Source: Burkholderia sp. BCC1644 | GTDB lineage: Bacteria; Pseudomonadota; Gammaproteobacteria; Burkholderiales; Burkholderiaceae | DNA length: 64,000 nt | Direction of reading: 5' to 3' | Assembly (NCBI RefSeq): GCF_902833225.1 | Contig: NZ_CADFEI010000004.1 | Coordinates: forward strand, 421,600 to 485,599 | Shown here: one piece after another, positions 34,080 to 44,459 of the stretch | Position numbering within the stretch: position 1 is the first letter of the stretch | How the letters are laid out: every line of letters begins with the position of its first letter | The notes under the pieces: generated by a model | The model's input: the letters and a program-made list of their open reading frames with translations, nothing else | Database searches by the model: none | What the model was told of the DNA's origin: nothing | Translations under genes and position numbers: made by a program

Positions 34080-36467
34080 ATGAAACCCGACTCAGCGTCC
34101 CCACGGCGGCACCTCGGCCGCCGCTTCCTCATCGAATGGATCGCGATCGGCTGCCTCGGGATCGCGGTGATCCTCGCGTGCGCGCTCGGCCGCCTGTCGT
34201 CGAGCGTCGACGGGCTGATCTACGACCGGCTGCTGATGCTGCGCAGCCTGCCGCTGTCGCCCGACGTCGTCGTCGTCGACATTGACAACCAGAGCGTGTC
34301 GGCGCTCGGCCGCTGGCCGTGGTCGCGCGACGTGCATGCGCGGTTGCTCGACACGCTGGCGCGCGCTCAGCCGGCCGCCGTCGTCTACGACGTGCTGTTC
34401 ACCGAACCATCGCCGGAGGATCGCGCGTTCGCGGACGCGATGAGCCACGTGCCGACCTTCCTGCCCGTGCTGCTGAGCCCGGAGCAAGCGGACGGCACGC
34501 GCAGCGTCGACCCGCCGGTCGCCGCGCTCGCGGCGCGCGCGACGGGGCTCGGCCACATCAATCTCGAAGTCGATCGCGACGGCATCGTGCGCAGCGTCGC
34601 GCTGTTCGAAAGCGACGGCCGCGTGCGCTGGCCGCAACTGATGGTGCCCGTGTACCGCGCGATCCAGGCCGGCCGGCTGCATCCGGTCGGCGGCGCGCCG
34701 GGCGCGAACGCGCACGACCTGTCGCGCGATGCGGCCGGGGAGGGCCGCTACCTGATCCCGTTCAGCCGCAACACGCCGGCCTATCCGACGCTGTCGTTCG
34801 ACGACGTGCTCGAAGGGCGCGTGAATCCCGATGCGCTGCGTGGCAAGATCGTCGTCGTCGGCGTGACGGCGTCCGGGCTGTACGACCGCTTCGCGACGCC
34901 CGTGTCCGGCGAGTTCGGCCCGCTGGCCGGCGTGTATATCCATGCGAACGTGCTCGACATGCTGGCGACCGGCAGCGCGATCTCGCCCGCGTCGCGCCTG
35001 GGGTTGTTCGCCGCGTCGCTGCTGCCGCTCGCCGCGCTGCTCGGCGGTTTCCTGATGCTGTCGCCGTGGCGTGCGCTGCTGCTGACGATGAGTCTCGCCG
35101 TGCTCGCCGTGCTCGCGAGCCTGGCGCTGCTGTTCGAGGCGCGCATCTGGCTGACGCCGGCACCGGCGATCTTCGGGCTGATCGCCGTCTACCCGATCTG
35201 GAACTGGCGGCGCCTGGAAATGACGATGTCGTACCTGCGCCGCGAGCTGCAGCGGCTCGCCGACGAGCCGCACCTGCTGCCCGAGGCGCCGCGCACGCGC
35301 AGCGTCGGCGGCGACGTGCTCGAGCGGCAGATGGCGCTGATGGCGCAAGCGGCGCAGCGCGTGCAGGACATGAAGCGCTTCGTGTGGGACAGCCTCGACA
35401 GCATGCCCGAGCCGATCTTCGTGACCGACCTGGCCGGCACCGTGCTGATCGCGAACCATGCGGCGAAGCGCTACGGGTCGCGGCTGTCGCTGCCGCTGCC
35501 GGAAGGGCGGCCGCTACGCAATGCGCTCGGCGAGCTGACCTTCATGAAGACCGTCGACGGCAATGCCGAACACGACGCGGCGATCCGCGAGCACTGGCCG
35601 GCCGTGCTCGACCCGACCCTCGAGGCCGAACACGACGCGATGGCGCGCGGCATCGAGGTGCGCGATCGCGACGGGCTCGACCATCTGTTACGCTACGCGG
35701 CCTGTACGAACGCGCAGGGTCGCGTGACGGGCTGGATCGCCGGCCTCGTCGACGTGACCGAGCTGCACGCGGCCGAGCGGCAGCGCGAGGAAGCGCTGCA
35801 CCTGCTGTCGCACGACATGCGCTCGCCGCAGGCGTCGATCCTCGCGCTCGTCGAGATCGAGCGCGACCGCGTCGACACCGACGCGATGCGCGGGCTGCTC
35901 GCGCGGATCGAGCGCTATGCGCATCGCGCGCTGTCGCTGGCCGACGAGTTCGTGCAGTTGGCGCGCGCCGAGTCGCAGGCGTACCAGCTCGAGGTCACGA
36001 GCCTCGTCGACGTGCTGATCGATGCGAGCGACGAGGTGTGGCCGCAGGCGCAGGCGAAACATATCCGCGTCGACACCGAAGTTGGCACCGACATGTGCTG
36101 GGTGCGCGCGGACCGCTCGCTGATCACGCGCGCGTTCGTGAACCTGCTGAACAACGCGGTCAAATACAGTCCGTCCGACACCGTGATCACGTGTACGCTG
36201 ACGGTCGAGCACGCATCGAAGCGGATGTTCTGTACGATTCGCGATCAGGGGTACGGCATTGCGCCGGAAGATCAGCGGCATCTGTTCGAGCGTTTCAAGC
36301 GATTCCATGCCGGCGAGCGGCCCGAGATCTCGGGTTCCGGGCTCGGCATGGCGTTCGTGAAGACGGTCGTCACGCGCCATGGGGGCAGCGTGTCGGTCGA
36401 TAGCGAAGTGGGTGTCGGCACCGCGGTGACGGTGTCGCTGCCCGCGATCGACGAGCCGTCCGCCTGA
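34080..36467 (+). CDS. CHASE2-domain sensor histidine kinase
   Basis: A 795-residue membrane kinase. One transmembrane helix near residues 20-42 is followed by a large periplasmic CHASE2 domain (about 45-300; VVVVDIDNQSVSALGRWPWSRD, ADAMSHVPTFLPVLL, GKIVVVGVTASGLYDRFATPV). Three more hydrophobic helices lie at about 305-385, then a PAS-like region (about 440-560). The H-box LLSHDMRSPQ carries His578, and the ATPase domain has the N box NLLNNAVKYSP, G1 DQGYGIAPED and G2 GSGLGMAFV. CHASE2 domains sense unknown extracellular cues. It starts 10 bases after the LysM-FecR gene in one operon with its likely partner regulator. Confidence 0.92.
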   Translation: MKPDSASPRRHLGRRFLIEWIAIGCLGIAVILACALGRLSSSVDGLIYDRLLMLRSLPLSPDVVVVDIDNQSVSALGRWPWSRDVHARLLDTLARAQPAAVVYDVLFTEPSPEDRAFADAMSHVPTFLPVLLSPEQADGTRSVDPPVAALAARATGLGHINLEVDRDGIVRSVALFESDGRVRWPQLMVPVYRAIQAGRLHPVGGAPGANAHDLSRDAAGEGRYLIPFSRNTPAYPTLSFDDVLEGRVNPDALRGKIVVVGVTASGLYDRFATPVSGEFGPLAGVYIHANVLDMLATGSAISPASRLGLFAASLLPLAALLGGFLMLSPWRALLLTMSLAVLAVLASLALLFEARIWLTPAPAIFGLIAVYPIWNWRRLEMTMSYLRRELQRLADEPHLLPEAPRTRSVGGDVLERQMALMAQAAQRVQDMKRFVWDSLDSMPEPIFVTDLAGTVLIANHAAKRYGSRLSLPLPEGRPLRNALGELTFMKTVDGNAEHDAAIREHWPAVLDPTLEAEHDAMARGIEVRDRDGLDHLLRYAACTNAQGRVTGWIAGLVDVTELHAAERQREEALHLLSHDMRSPQASILALVEIERDRVDTDAMRGLLARIERYAHRALSLADEFVQLARAESQAYQLEVTSLVDVLIDASDEVWPQAQAKHIRVDTEVGTDMCWVRADRSLITRAFVNLLNNAVKYSPSDTVITCTLTVEHASKRMFCTIRDQGYGIAPEDQRHLFERFKRFHAGERPEISGSGLGMAFVKTVVTRHGGSVSVDSEVGVGTAVTVSLPAIDEPSA

Positions 36468-36504
36468 CAGGGCCGGGCACGACGGCAGGTATCTGGGGAA
36501 AGCC

Positions 36505-37119
36505 ATGAGAAAGGAATGGGCAGCGGCCGCGCTGGCGGCGTCGCTGTTGGCGGGTTGCGCCGGCGTGACGAGCGGCGTGAGTACGGTCGGGCAGCCGAAT
36601 GCGTTTGCATCCGGCGCGCACGGCTATGACTTCGTGCGAACGGCCGCGCAGGCGGGCGACACCGAATACCGGCAGATCGAGACGCTCGTGCGCGACGAAC
36701 TCGCGCGCCGCGGCTTCGATGCGCAGCCGCTCAAGGACGCGCGCTACCGCTTGTCGATCGCGTATGCGACGCAGCCGGCGTCGGTCGCGGCGATCGCCGA
36801 CCAGTGCGGCGCCGCGAGCAGCGCCTGCGTGACGGTCGACGGGCCGGCGCCGTTCGCGCTGCCGTTCATGGGCACCGTGTATCGCCACGTGCTTACGCTG
36901 CGTTTCGTCGACGCGCAATCGGGTGCCGACGTGTATCGCGTATCGGCCGCGCTGCGCGATCGCGACCCCGGCACGCAGCTGGCCGCGCCCGCGCTCGTGA
37001 AGAGCGCACTGGCGAAGGTGCCGTTCGGCGACGGCAGCGGCTGGCTCGTCAAGACGAAAAAAGACGACGCGGGCGGGATGCCGGGCGTCGTCTCGGTGAA
37101 GCCGGCCGAAGCGCGCTGA
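36505..37119 (+). CDS. Lipoprotein, DUF4136-like
   Basis: A 204-residue protein with a lipoprotein signal peptide and lipobox LLAGC (Cys at residue 18), followed by VTSGVSTVGQPNAF, TEYRQIETLVRDELARRGF and YRLSIAYATQP. The layout (short lipoprotein, ability to recover a variable-length beta domain) resembles DUF4136-type lipoproteins, but the match is by general appearance. Function is unknown. It lies 37 bases after the CHASE2 kinase in the same direction and may be part of that operon. Confidence 0.7.
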   Translation: MRKEWAAAALAASLLAGCAGVTSGVSTVGQPNAFASGAHGYDFVRTAAQAGDTEYRQIETLVRDELARRGFDAQPLKDARYRLSIAYATQPASVAAIADQCGAASSACVTVDGPAPFALPFMGTVYRHVLTLRFVDAQSGADVYRVSAALRDRDPGTQLAAPALVKSALAKVPFGDGSGWLVKTKKDDAGGMPGVVSVKPAEAR

Positions 37120-37142
37120 GCGCCGGCCGGCGAGGTGAGGGC

Positions 37143-37162
37143 GGGCTCGCCGCGGCGAGCCC
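37143..37162. terminator. Hairpin between lipoprotein gene and galU
   Basis: GGGCTCGCC / GGCGAGCCC with a two-base spacer lies between convergent stop codons. There are only two T residues afterwards, so strength is uncertain. Confidence 0.5.
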
Positions 37163-37171
37163 TTGGCCGCT

Positions 37172-38056
37172 TCAGGCGGCCGGATGCGTGCCGCCGCGCG
37201 TACGCAGGTACGCGTCGAAATCGGCGCTGACTTCCGGGTGGCGCAGCGCGAATTCCACCGTCGCCTTCAGGTAGCCGAGCTTGCTGCCGCAGTCGTAGCG
37301 CGTGCCCTGGTACTTGTAGGCCAGCACTTGTTCATCGGCGAGCAGCGCCTGGATCGCATCGGTGAGCTGCAGTTCGCCGCCCGCGCCGGGCTTCAGCGCG
37401 CGCAGGTGTTCGAAGATCCGCGGCTTCAGGATGTAGCGGCCGACCACGCCGAGGTTCGACGGTGCGACTTCGGGCGCCGGCTTCTCGACGATCGCCGACA
37501 TCTTGACGATCGATTCTTCCCATTCCTTGCCGTCGACGATGCCGTACGACTTCGTGTCCGACGGCGGGATCTCTTCGACGCCGATCACCGAGCTGTGATA
37601 GTGGTCGAACACGTCGACCATCTGCTTCATCACGGGCGGATTGCCGTCGAGCAGGTCGTCGGCGAGGATTACGGCGAACGGGTTGTCCGCCACGAGTTTT
37701 TCCGCGCACAGCACTGCATGGCCGAGGCCGAGCGCTTCCGGCTGGCGCACGTAGAAGCAGTCGACATGGCTCGGCTTGATGCTGCGCACGAGTTCGAGCA
37801 GCTTTTCCTTGCCGCGCGCCTCAAGTTCGGCCTCGACCTCGTACGACTTGTCGAAATGATCCTCGATCGCGCGCTTGCTGCGCCCGGTGACGAAGATCAT
37901 CTCGGTGATGCCCGCGGCGATCGCTTCCTCGACCGCATACTGGATCAGCGGCTTGTCGACGACCGGCAGCATTTCCTTCGGGCTCGCCTTCGTTGCCGGG
38001 AGGAACCGCGTGCCGAGACCGGCCACGGGAAATACCGCCTTGGAAACTTTCAGCAT
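37172..38056 (-). CDS. galU: UTP-glucose-1-phosphate uridylyltransferase GalU
   Basis: A 294-residue enzyme making UDP-glucose from UTP and glucose 1-phosphate, needed for lipopolysaccharide, capsule and trehalose precursors. Nucleotidyltransferase motifs are clear: [28 protein letters not shown] at residues 8-35, [13 protein letters not shown] and GRYILKP. Length fits GalU (about 290-300). It is read leftward downstream of valS, with 87 bases between them and its own -10 candidate in that gap. Confidence 0.95.
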   Translation of the reverse strand: MLKVSKAVFPVAGLGTRFLPATKASPKEMLPVVDKPLIQYAVEEAIAAGITEMIFVTGRSKRAIEDHFDKSYEVEAELEARGKEKLLELVRSIKPSHVDCFYVRQPEALGLGHAVLCAEKLVADNPFAVILADDLLDGNPPVMKQMVDVFDHYHSSVIGVEEIPPSDTKSYGIVDGKEWEESIVKMSAIVEKPAPEVAPSNLGVVGRYILKPRIFEHLRALKPGAGGELQLTDAIQALLADEQVLAYKYQGTRYDCGSKLGYLKATVEFALRHPEVSADFDAYLRTRGGTHPAA

Positions 38057-38099
38057 GATCGAACCTTTATTCCTGTAATCGACTTGTCAGACAGTCTAT

Positions 38100-38123
38100 G
38101 TTCACGTTCGCATTATAGTGAAC
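38100..38123 (-). promoter_or_regulatory. Candidate galU promoter/operator
   Basis: On the minus strand TATAAT reads at 38117-38112, 56 bases before galU. It is flanked by an inverted repeat, GTTCAC (38100-38105) and GTGAAC (38118-38123). No -35 was identified. Operator function is a guess. Confidence 0.4.
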
Positions 38124-38143
38124 GCAAACGGCCTTACCCTTTG

Positions 38144-41011
38144 TTACGCAGGCAACCGATCGAGCTGCGCGCGCAGTTTTTCGAGCGTGCTCTGGAATTC
38201 CGCGACGCGTTTCTGCTCCTGTTCGACCACGGCCGGCGGCGCTTTCGCGACGAAGGCCTCGTTGCCGAGCTTCGCGTTGCACTTCACGATCTCGCCCGTC
38301 AGGCGCGCGATTTCCTTCGACAGGCGCTCGCGTTCGGCCGCGACGTCGATTTCCACTTTCAGCACCAGCTTGTTCGGGCCGACGATCGCGATCGGCGCGC
38401 CGTGCGCTTCCTTGTCGAGCGTCGCTTCATCCGCGAGGATCTGCACTTCCGACAGGCGCGCGAGCGCCTGGACGTACGGCGCGAACGAGCGCAGGCGGTC
38501 GGCATCGCCGGCAGCCAGCAGCGGCACCTTGGTCGCCGGCGACAGGTTCATCTCGCCGCGCAGGTTGCGGCATGCGTCGACGATCGCCTTCAGGTCGGCC
38601 GCCCACTGCTCGGACGCCTCGTCGATCTTCTGCAGGTTCGCGAGCGGATACGCCTGCGTCATCAGCGACGCTTCGCCCTCGGCCTTGCCTTGCGGATAGC
38701 GGCCGGCGAGCGGCGCGACCTTCTGCCAGAGCGCTTCGGTGATGAAAGGGATGACCGGGTGCGCGAGGCGCAGCACCGTTTCGAGCACGCGCAGCAGCGT
38801 GCGGCGCGTCGCGCGCTGCTGTTCCGGCGTGCCGTTCTGGATCTGCACCTTCGCGAGTTCGAGATACCAGTCGCAGTACTCGTCCCACACAAACTTGTAG
38901 ATGCCGCTGGCGATGTTGTCGAAGCGGTAATCGGCGAAGCCCTTCGCGATGTCGGCCTCGGTGCGCTGCAGCAGCGACACGATCCAGCGGTCGGCCGCCG
39001 AGAAGTCGAGGTAGCCGCCGGGGCCGCAATCGCCCGCGCCGCACACTTCCGGCTTGTCGCTGCCGCAGTCGTGGCCTTCGCAGTTCATCAGCACGAAGCG
39101 CGTCGCGTTCCACAGCTTGTTGCAGAAGTTGCGGTAGCCTTCGCAGCGCGCGAGGTCGAAGTTCACGTTGCGGCCGAGCGTCGCCATCGACGCCATCGTG
39201 AAGCGCAGCGCGTCGGTGCCGAACGCGGCGATGCCGTCCGGGAATTCCTTGCGCGTCTTCTTCTCGATCGTCGCGGCCTGCTTCGGGTTCATCAGGCCCG
39301 TCGTGCGTTTCGCGACCAGCGTCTCGAGGTCGATGCCGTCGACGATGTCGATCGGGTCGAGTGTGTTGCCCTTGCTCTTCGACATCTTCTGGCCTTCCGC
39401 GTCGCGCACGAGGCCGTGCACGTAGACGGTGTGGAACGGCACCTTGCCGGTGAAGTGCGTGGTCATCATCACCATCCGGGCGACCCAGAAGAAGATGATG
39501 TCGAAGCCCGTGACGAGCACCGACGACGGCAGGAAGTGCTGCAGTTCAGGCGTTTCGTTCGGCCAGCCGAGCGACGAGAACGGCACGAGCGCCGACGAGA
39601 ACCACGTGTCGAGCACGTCCTCGTCGCGCTTCAGCGCACCCGCGTAACCCTTGGCAGCGGCCTGCGCGCGCGCTTCTTCCTCGTTGCGCGCGACGAACAC
39701 CTCGCCGTTCTCGCCGTACCACGCGGGAATCTGGTGGCCCCACCACAGCTGGCGCGAGATGCACCAGTCCTGGATGTTCTCGAGCCACTGGTAGTAGGTG
39801 GTCGTCCAGTTTTCCGGCACGAACTTGATCTGGCCGTTGCGCACGACGTCGAGCGACGTTTCGGTGATCGACTTGCCCGGGGTGAACGTGCCTTCCGGCG
39901 CGGGCTTCGTCATCGCGACGAACCACTGGTCGGTCAGCATCGGCTCGATCACGACGCCCGTACGGTCGCCGCGCGGCACCATCAGCTTGTGCGGTTTGAC
40001 GGAGTCGAGGAAGCCCTGCGCGTCGAGGTCGGCGACGATCGCCTTGCGCGCGTCGAAGCGGTCGAGGCCGCGATACTGCTCGGGGCCGTTGTCGTTGATC
40101 TTGGCGTCGAGCGTCAGGATCTCGATCGGCGCGAGGTTGTGGCGCAGGCCGACCTGATAGTCGTTGAAATCGTGCGCGGGCGTGACCTTCACGACGCCCG
40201 TGCCGAACTCGCGGTCGACGTAGTCGTCGGCGATCACCGGGATCTCGCGGCCCGTCAGCGGCAGCGTGACGAGCTTGCCGATCAGGTGCGCGTAGCGCTC
40301 GTCTTCCGGGTGAACCATCAGCGCGACGTCGCCGAGCATCGTCTCGGGGCGCGTGGTGGCGACGGTCAGCGAGCCCGAGCCGTCGACGAGCGGGTAGCGG
40401 ATGTGCCACAGGTGGCCGTTTTCCTCTTCGCTCGCGACTTCGAGATCCGACACGGCCGTGAGCAGCACCGGATCCCAGTTGACGAGGCGCTTGCCGCGGT
40501 AGATCAGGCCTTGTTCATAGAGCGTGACGAACACGTCGCGCACGGCGGCCGACATCTTGTCGTCCATCGTGAAGTATTCGCGCGACCAGTCCGGCGACGC
40601 GCCGAGGCGGCGCACCTGGCCGGTGATCGTCGAACCCGATTTTTCCTTCCATTCCCACACGCGCTCGACGAACTGCTCGCGGCCGAGGTCGTGGCGCGAC
40701 ACGCCCTGCGCGTCGAGCTGGCGCTCGACGACGATCTGGGTGGCGATCCCCGCGTGGTCGGTGCCGGGCACCCACAGCGTGTTCTCGCCGAGCATCCGGT
40801 GGTAGCGGGTGAGGCCGTCCATGATCGTCTGGTTGAACGCATGGCCCATGTGCAGCGTGCCCGTGACGTTCGGCGGCGGCAACTGGATCGCGAAATCGGG
40901 GCGGGACGGATCGAATGCCGGGGCGGCATAGCCGCGTTTTTCCCACTCCGGCCCCCATTGGGACTCGATGGTGTGGGGCTCGAAGCTCTTCGCAAGCGTG
41001 TTGTCGCTCAT
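38144..41011 (-). CDS. valS: Valyl-tRNA synthetase
   Basis: A 955-residue class I aminoacyl-tRNA synthetase charging tRNA-Val. The HIGH-type motif is in [18 protein letters not shown] (about residues 45-62), the editing domain in the middle, and [12 protein letters not shown] in the second half. The C-terminal coiled coil ([19 protein letters not shown] ... [10 protein letters not shown]) is the usual valS tail. [10 protein letters not shown] at 41011 was chosen as start; 16 further codons upstream are in frame but unlike the family. It is divergent from the uvrD-type helicase. Confidence 0.96.
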   Translation of the reverse strand: MSDNTLAKSFEPHTIESQWGPEWEKRGYAAPAFDPSRPDFAIQLPPPNVTGTLHMGHAFNQTIMDGLTRYHRMLGENTLWVPGTDHAGIATQIVVERQLDAQGVSRHDLGREQFVERVWEWKEKSGSTITGQVRRLGASPDWSREYFTMDDKMSAAVRDVFVTLYEQGLIYRGKRLVNWDPVLLTAVSDLEVASEEENGHLWHIRYPLVDGSGSLTVATTRPETMLGDVALMVHPEDERYAHLIGKLVTLPLTGREIPVIADDYVDREFGTGVVKVTPAHDFNDYQVGLRHNLAPIEILTLDAKINDNGPEQYRGLDRFDARKAIVADLDAQGFLDSVKPHKLMVPRGDRTGVVIEPMLTDQWFVAMTKPAPEGTFTPGKSITETSLDVVRNGQIKFVPENWTTTYYQWLENIQDWCISRQLWWGHQIPAWYGENGEVFVARNEEEARAQAAAKGYAGALKRDEDVLDTWFSSALVPFSSLGWPNETPELQHFLPSSVLVTGFDIIFFWVARMVMMTTHFTGKVPFHTVYVHGLVRDAEGQKMSKSKGNTLDPIDIVDGIDLETLVAKRTTGLMNPKQAATIEKKTRKEFPDGIAAFGTDALRFTMASMATLGRNVNFDLARCEGYRNFCNKLWNATRFVLMNCEGHDCGSDKPEVCGAGDCGPGGYLDFSAADRWIVSLLQRTEADIAKGFADYRFDNIASGIYKFVWDEYCDWYLELAKVQIQNGTPEQQRATRRTLLRVLETVLRLAHPVIPFITEALWQKVAPLAGRYPQGKAEGEASLMTQAYPLANLQKIDEASEQWAADLKAIVDACRNLRGEMNLSPATKVPLLAAGDADRLRSFAPYVQALARLSEVQILADEATLDKEAHGAPIAIVGPNKLVLKVEIDVAAERERLSKEIARLTGEIVKCNAKLGNEAFVAKAPPAVVEQEQKRVAEFQSTLEKLRAQLDRLPA

Positions 41012-41058
41012 GTTGGAAATCTGCCGAAAAATGCGTGAATTGGATGCCGAATCTGACA

Positions 41059-41064
41059 ATTATA
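41059..41064 (-). promoter_or_regulatory. Candidate valS -10 box
   Basis: TATAAT on the minus strand, 48 bases before the valS start. The -35 region is not convincing. Confidence 0.4.
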
Positions 41065-41190
41065 AATGGATGCCCATCGGCCAGCCATCGCCTTGCCGCC
41101 ACGGGCTTGTCGCGACGGGGCCGCAACGCGCCGGCAGCGCGTCCGCAGCGTGCGGCCGAACGGATCGGGAACGGCATCGCGCGGCCGACT

Positions 41191-41196
41191 TATAAT
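41191..41196 (+). promoter_or_regulatory. Candidate uvrD-type helicase -10 box
   Basis: TATAAT on the plus strand in the context ACTTATAATGTCGGG, 40 bases before the start codon. The -35 region is not convincing. Confidence 0.45.
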
Positions 41197-41235
41197 GTCG
41201 GGTCCGCATTTTTCTCGCCCGTCCGCTGCCGCTCC

Positions 41236-43599
41236 ATGCCCGATCTGCTCGCCAATCTGAACCCCGAACAACTCGCCGCCGTCACGTTGCCGAACGAACC
41301 GGCGCTGATCCTTGCAGGGGCGGGCAGCGGCAAGACCCGCGTGCTGATCACGCGCATCGCGTGGCTGATCCAGCAGGGCTACGCATCGCCGCCCACCGTC
41401 CTCGCCGTGACCTTCACGAACAAGGCCGCGCGCGAGATGATGGCGCGCCTGTCCGCGATGATGCCGATCGACACGCGCGGGATGTGGATCGGCACGTTCC
41501 ACGGCCTGTGCAACCGGATGCTGCGTACGCACTGGCGCGACGCCGGCCTGCCGCAGACCTTCCAGATCCTCGACACGGCCGACCAGCTGTCCGCGATCAA
41601 GCGGCTGATGAAGGCCGCGAACGTCGACGATGAAAAGTACCCGCCGAAGAACGTCCAGTACTTCATCAACAACGCGAAGGAGCAGGGGCTGCGCCCCGAC
41701 AAGGTCGACGCGACCGACAACTTCAACCGCAAGTTCGTCGAGCTGTACCAGGCATACGACCAGCAGTGCCAGCGCGAGGGCGTCGTCGATTTCCCCGAGC
41801 TGCTGCTGCGCTGCTACGAGCTGCTCGCGTACAACGCGCCGCTGCGCGCGCATTACCAGGCGCGCTTCCGGCACATCCTCGTCGACGAGTTCCAGGACAC
41901 CAACAAGCTGCAGTACGCGTGGCTCAAGATGCTCGCGGGCGGCGAGAACGCGATCTTCGCGGTCGGCGACGACGACCAGTCGATCTATGCGTTCCGCGGC
42001 GCGAACGTCGGCAACATGCGCGACTTCGAAGACGAATTCCGCGTGCGCAACCTGATCAAGCTCGAGCAGAACTACCGGTCGCACGGCAACATCCTCGACG
42101 CGGCCAACCAGCTGATCTCGAACAACGCGCACCGCCTCGGCAAGAACCTGCGCACCGACGCCGGCCACGGCGAGCCCGTGCGCGTGTACGAGGCGAGCAC
42201 CGATTCGCAGGAAGCCGGCTGGATCGTCGAGGAGATCCGCTCGCTGATCAACACCGGGATGGCGCGTAGCGAAGTGGCCGTCCTGTACCGCAGCAACGCG
42301 CAGTCGCGCTCGATCGAGCACACGCTGATGTCGTCGGGCATCCCGTACCGCGTGTACGGCGGCCTGCGCTTCTTCGAGCGCCAGGAAGTGAAGCACGCGC
42401 TCGCGTACCTGCGCCTGATCGACAACCCGAACGACGACACGGCGTTCGTGCGCGTCGTGAACTTCCCGACCCGCGGGATCGGCGCGCGCTCGATCGAGCA
42501 GCTGGCCGACGCCGCGCGCCTGTACGGCTGCTCGATGGCCGCCGCGATTCCGTACGTGACGGGCAAGGCCGGCACGAGCCTCGGCGGGTTCGCGAACCTG
42601 GTCGCGAAGATGCGCGCCGATACGCAGCACATGAACCTGCCCGACACCGTCGAGCACATCGTGCGCGCCAGCGGTCTCTCCGATTTCTACCAGGGCGAGC
42701 GCGAAGGCCAGGACCGCCTCGAGAACTTGCAGGAACTCGTGAACGCGGCCACCGCGTTCATCGCCGAGGAAGGCTACGGGCTCGACACGCCGGCCCGCTC
42801 GATCCCGTTGCGTGCGGGCGCGATCGCGGCGCCCGAGCTCGGCACCGCGACCGACGATCCGGCGGTCGACGTGCTCGATCCGGCGTCACCCGCCGACCCG
42901 GCACAAAACCCCGACACGATGACGCCGCTTGCCGGTTTCCTGTCGCACGCGTCGCTGGAGGCCGGCGACAACCAGGCGCAGGCCGGCCAGGACGCCGTGC
43001 AGCTGATGACGGTGCACGCGGCGAAGGGGCTCGAATTCTCGGCTGTGTTCATCACGGGCCTCGAGGAAGGGCTGTTCCCGCACGAGAACAGCGTGCTCGA
43101 ATCCGACGGCCTCGAGGAAGAGCGCCGGCTGATGTACGTCGCGATCACGCGCGCGAAGGAGCGGCTCTACCTGTCGTTCGCGCAGAGCCGGATGCTGCAT
43201 GGCCAGACGCGCTACAACGTGCGCTCGCGATTCTTCGACGAGCTGCCCGAGCACGTGCTGAAATGGCTGACGCCGAAGGTCGAGGCCGGTTCGCGGTGGG
43301 GCGGGCGTTCGGACAACGCCGGGTACGGGCGCGACTGGTTCGCGCGGCCGGGCGGCGGCAGTCGCGAGCAGATCGTCGACGCGGCCGTGTCCGCGCCGCT
43401 GCCCGCGTTCGCGAACAAGCAGCGCGCCGCCGATACCGGGTTCCGGGTCGGCCAGCAGGTGTTCCATACCAAGTTCGGCGAAGGCACGGTCACCGCGCTC
43501 GAAGGCAACGGCACCGATGCGAAGGCGCAGGTGAAATTCAAGCGGCACGGCGAGAAGTGGCTCGCGCTCGCGGTCGCGAAACTGCAGGCGGTGGAATGA
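41236..43599 (+). CDS. uvrD: UvrD/Rep-family ATP-dependent DNA helicase
   Basis: A 787-residue superfamily 1 3'-5' helicase. Motifs in order: LNPEQLAAVTLPNEPALILAGAGSGKTRVLITRIAWLI (Q motif and Walker A), TFTNKAAREMMARL (Ia), ILVDEFQDTN (Walker B), GDDDQSIYAFRGA (III), KLEQNYRSHGNI (IV), TVHAAKGLEFSAVF (V) and LMYVAITRAKERLY (VI). The C-terminal VFHTKFGEGTVTALEG resembles the RNA-polymerase-binding Tudor-like end of UvrD/PcrA. The start is MPDLLANLNPEQ at 41236, whose length is normal; the open frame extends upstream into the divergent gap. It acts in excision and mismatch repair. It overlaps the next gene at ATGATG. Confidence 0.93.
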   Translation: MPDLLANLNPEQLAAVTLPNEPALILAGAGSGKTRVLITRIAWLIQQGYASPPTVLAVTFTNKAAREMMARLSAMMPIDTRGMWIGTFHGLCNRMLRTHWRDAGLPQTFQILDTADQLSAIKRLMKAANVDDEKYPPKNVQYFINNAKEQGLRPDKVDATDNFNRKFVELYQAYDQQCQREGVVDFPELLLRCYELLAYNAPLRAHYQARFRHILVDEFQDTNKLQYAWLKMLAGGENAIFAVGDDDQSIYAFRGANVGNMRDFEDEFRVRNLIKLEQNYRSHGNILDAANQLISNNAHRLGKNLRTDAGHGEPVRVYEASTDSQEAGWIVEEIRSLINTGMARSEVAVLYRSNAQSRSIEHTLMSSGIPYRVYGGLRFFERQEVKHALAYLRLIDNPNDDTAFVRVVNFPTRGIGARSIEQLADAARLYGCSMAAAIPYVTGKAGTSLGGFANLVAKMRADTQHMNLPDTVEHIVRASGLSDFYQGEREGQDRLENLQELVNAATAFIAEEGYGLDTPARSIPLRAGAIAAPELGTATDDPAVDVLDPASPADPAQNPDTMTPLAGFLSHASLEAGDNQAQAGQDAVQLMTVHAAKGLEFSAVFITGLEEGLFPHENSVLESDGLEEERRLMYVAITRAKERLYLSFAQSRMLHGQTRYNVRSRFFDELPEHVLKWLTPKVEAGSRWGGRSDNAGYGRDWFARPGGGSREQIVDAAVSAPLPAFANKQRAADTGFRVGQQVFHTKFGEGTVTALEGNGTDAKAQVKFKRHGEKWLALAVAKLQAVE

Positions 43600-44393
43600 T
43601 GGGCATCGACATGGTGGGGACGGCTTCGGCCCGTCCGCTCGGCATTCTGGCCGCGCTGCCCGAGGAGCTCGGCGACCTGATCGCCGCGATGCGCGCCGAC
43701 GGCGCGATGAAGACGGTCACGCTCGGCCGCCGCGATTATCACGTCGGCACCGTGCACGGCGCGGCCTGCGTCGTCACGCTCGCGCGGGTCGGCAAGGTCG
43801 CGGCCGCCGCGACGGTCAGCGCGCTGATCCACGTGTTCGGCGTGTCGGGCGTCGTGTTCACCGGTGTCGCGGGCGGCGTGTCGCGCACGGTGCGGGTCGG
43901 TGACGTCGTCGTGGCCGATACGCTGCTGCAGCACGATCTCGACGCATCGCCACTCTTTCCGCGCTACGAAGTGCCGCTGCTCGGCATCACGCGCTTCGCG
44001 ACCGACGCGGCGCTGACGGCGCGCCTGCGGGCTGCCTGCACGCTGTTCGTCGCGGAAGAGGGCGCGCAGTTCGCCGAACGCTTCGGGCTTGCCGGCGCGA
44101 CGCTGCATGCGGGGCTCATCATCAGCGGCGACCGCTTCGTGTCGAGCGAGCGCGAGGTCGTCGCGCTGCGCGACGCGCTGCCGGACGCGCTCGCGGTCGA
44201 AATGGAAGGCGCCGCGATCGCGCAGGTGTGCGCGGAGCACGACGTGCCGTTCGCACTCGTGCGCACGATTTCCGATACGGCCGACGACCACGCGACGCAG
44301 TCGTTCTCGCACTTCCTGTCGGCGATCGCGAGCAGCTACTCGTCCGGCATCCTCAAGCGTTTCCTGACGCTGCATGCAACGACGGCGGCCTGA
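43599..44393 (+). CDS. mtnN: 5'-methylthioadenosine/S-adenosylhomocysteine nucleosidase
   Basis: A 264-residue nucleosidase of the MTAN/Pfs type, cleaving methylthioadenosine and S-adenosylhomocysteine to free adenine. Hallmarks are LGILAALPEELGDLIAAM at the N-terminus, VVFTGVAGGVS, the ribose-binding VEMEGAAIAQVC and the catalytic-Asp segment VRTISDTADD. ATG at 43599 shares its first base with the uvrD stop; an ATG at 43596 is equally possible. It is slightly longer than typical enterobacterial MTAN (about 230). Confidence 0.88.
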   Translation: MGIDMVGTASARPLGILAALPEELGDLIAAMRADGAMKTVTLGRRDYHVGTVHGAACVVTLARVGKVAAAATVSALIHVFGVSGVVFTGVAGGVSRTVRVGDVVVADTLLQHDLDASPLFPRYEVPLLGITRFATDAALTARLRAACTLFVAEEGAQFAERFGLAGATLHAGLIISGDRFVSSEREVVALRDALPDALAVEMEGAAIAQVCAEHDVPFALVRTISDTADDHATQSFSHFLSAIASSYSSGILKRFLTLHATTAA

Positions 44394-44429
44394 AGCCGCC
44401 GCCGTATTCTCCCTTCGAGCCGATCGACT

Positions 44430-44453
44430 GGCCGCGGCGCACACACCGCGGCC
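44430..44453. terminator. Hairpin between mtnN and the MFS gene
   Basis: GGCCGCGG / CCGCGGCC with an eight-base loop, between convergent stop codons. No T-tract. Confidence 0.4.
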
Positions 44454-44459
44454 GGCTCG

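Noticed and set aside
37163..41038. Plus-strand open frame of about 1290 codons
   Set aside because: It is the antisense shadow of galU and valS; composition is Arg/Val/Ala/Asp-rich without any domain, and it crosses an intergenic gap.
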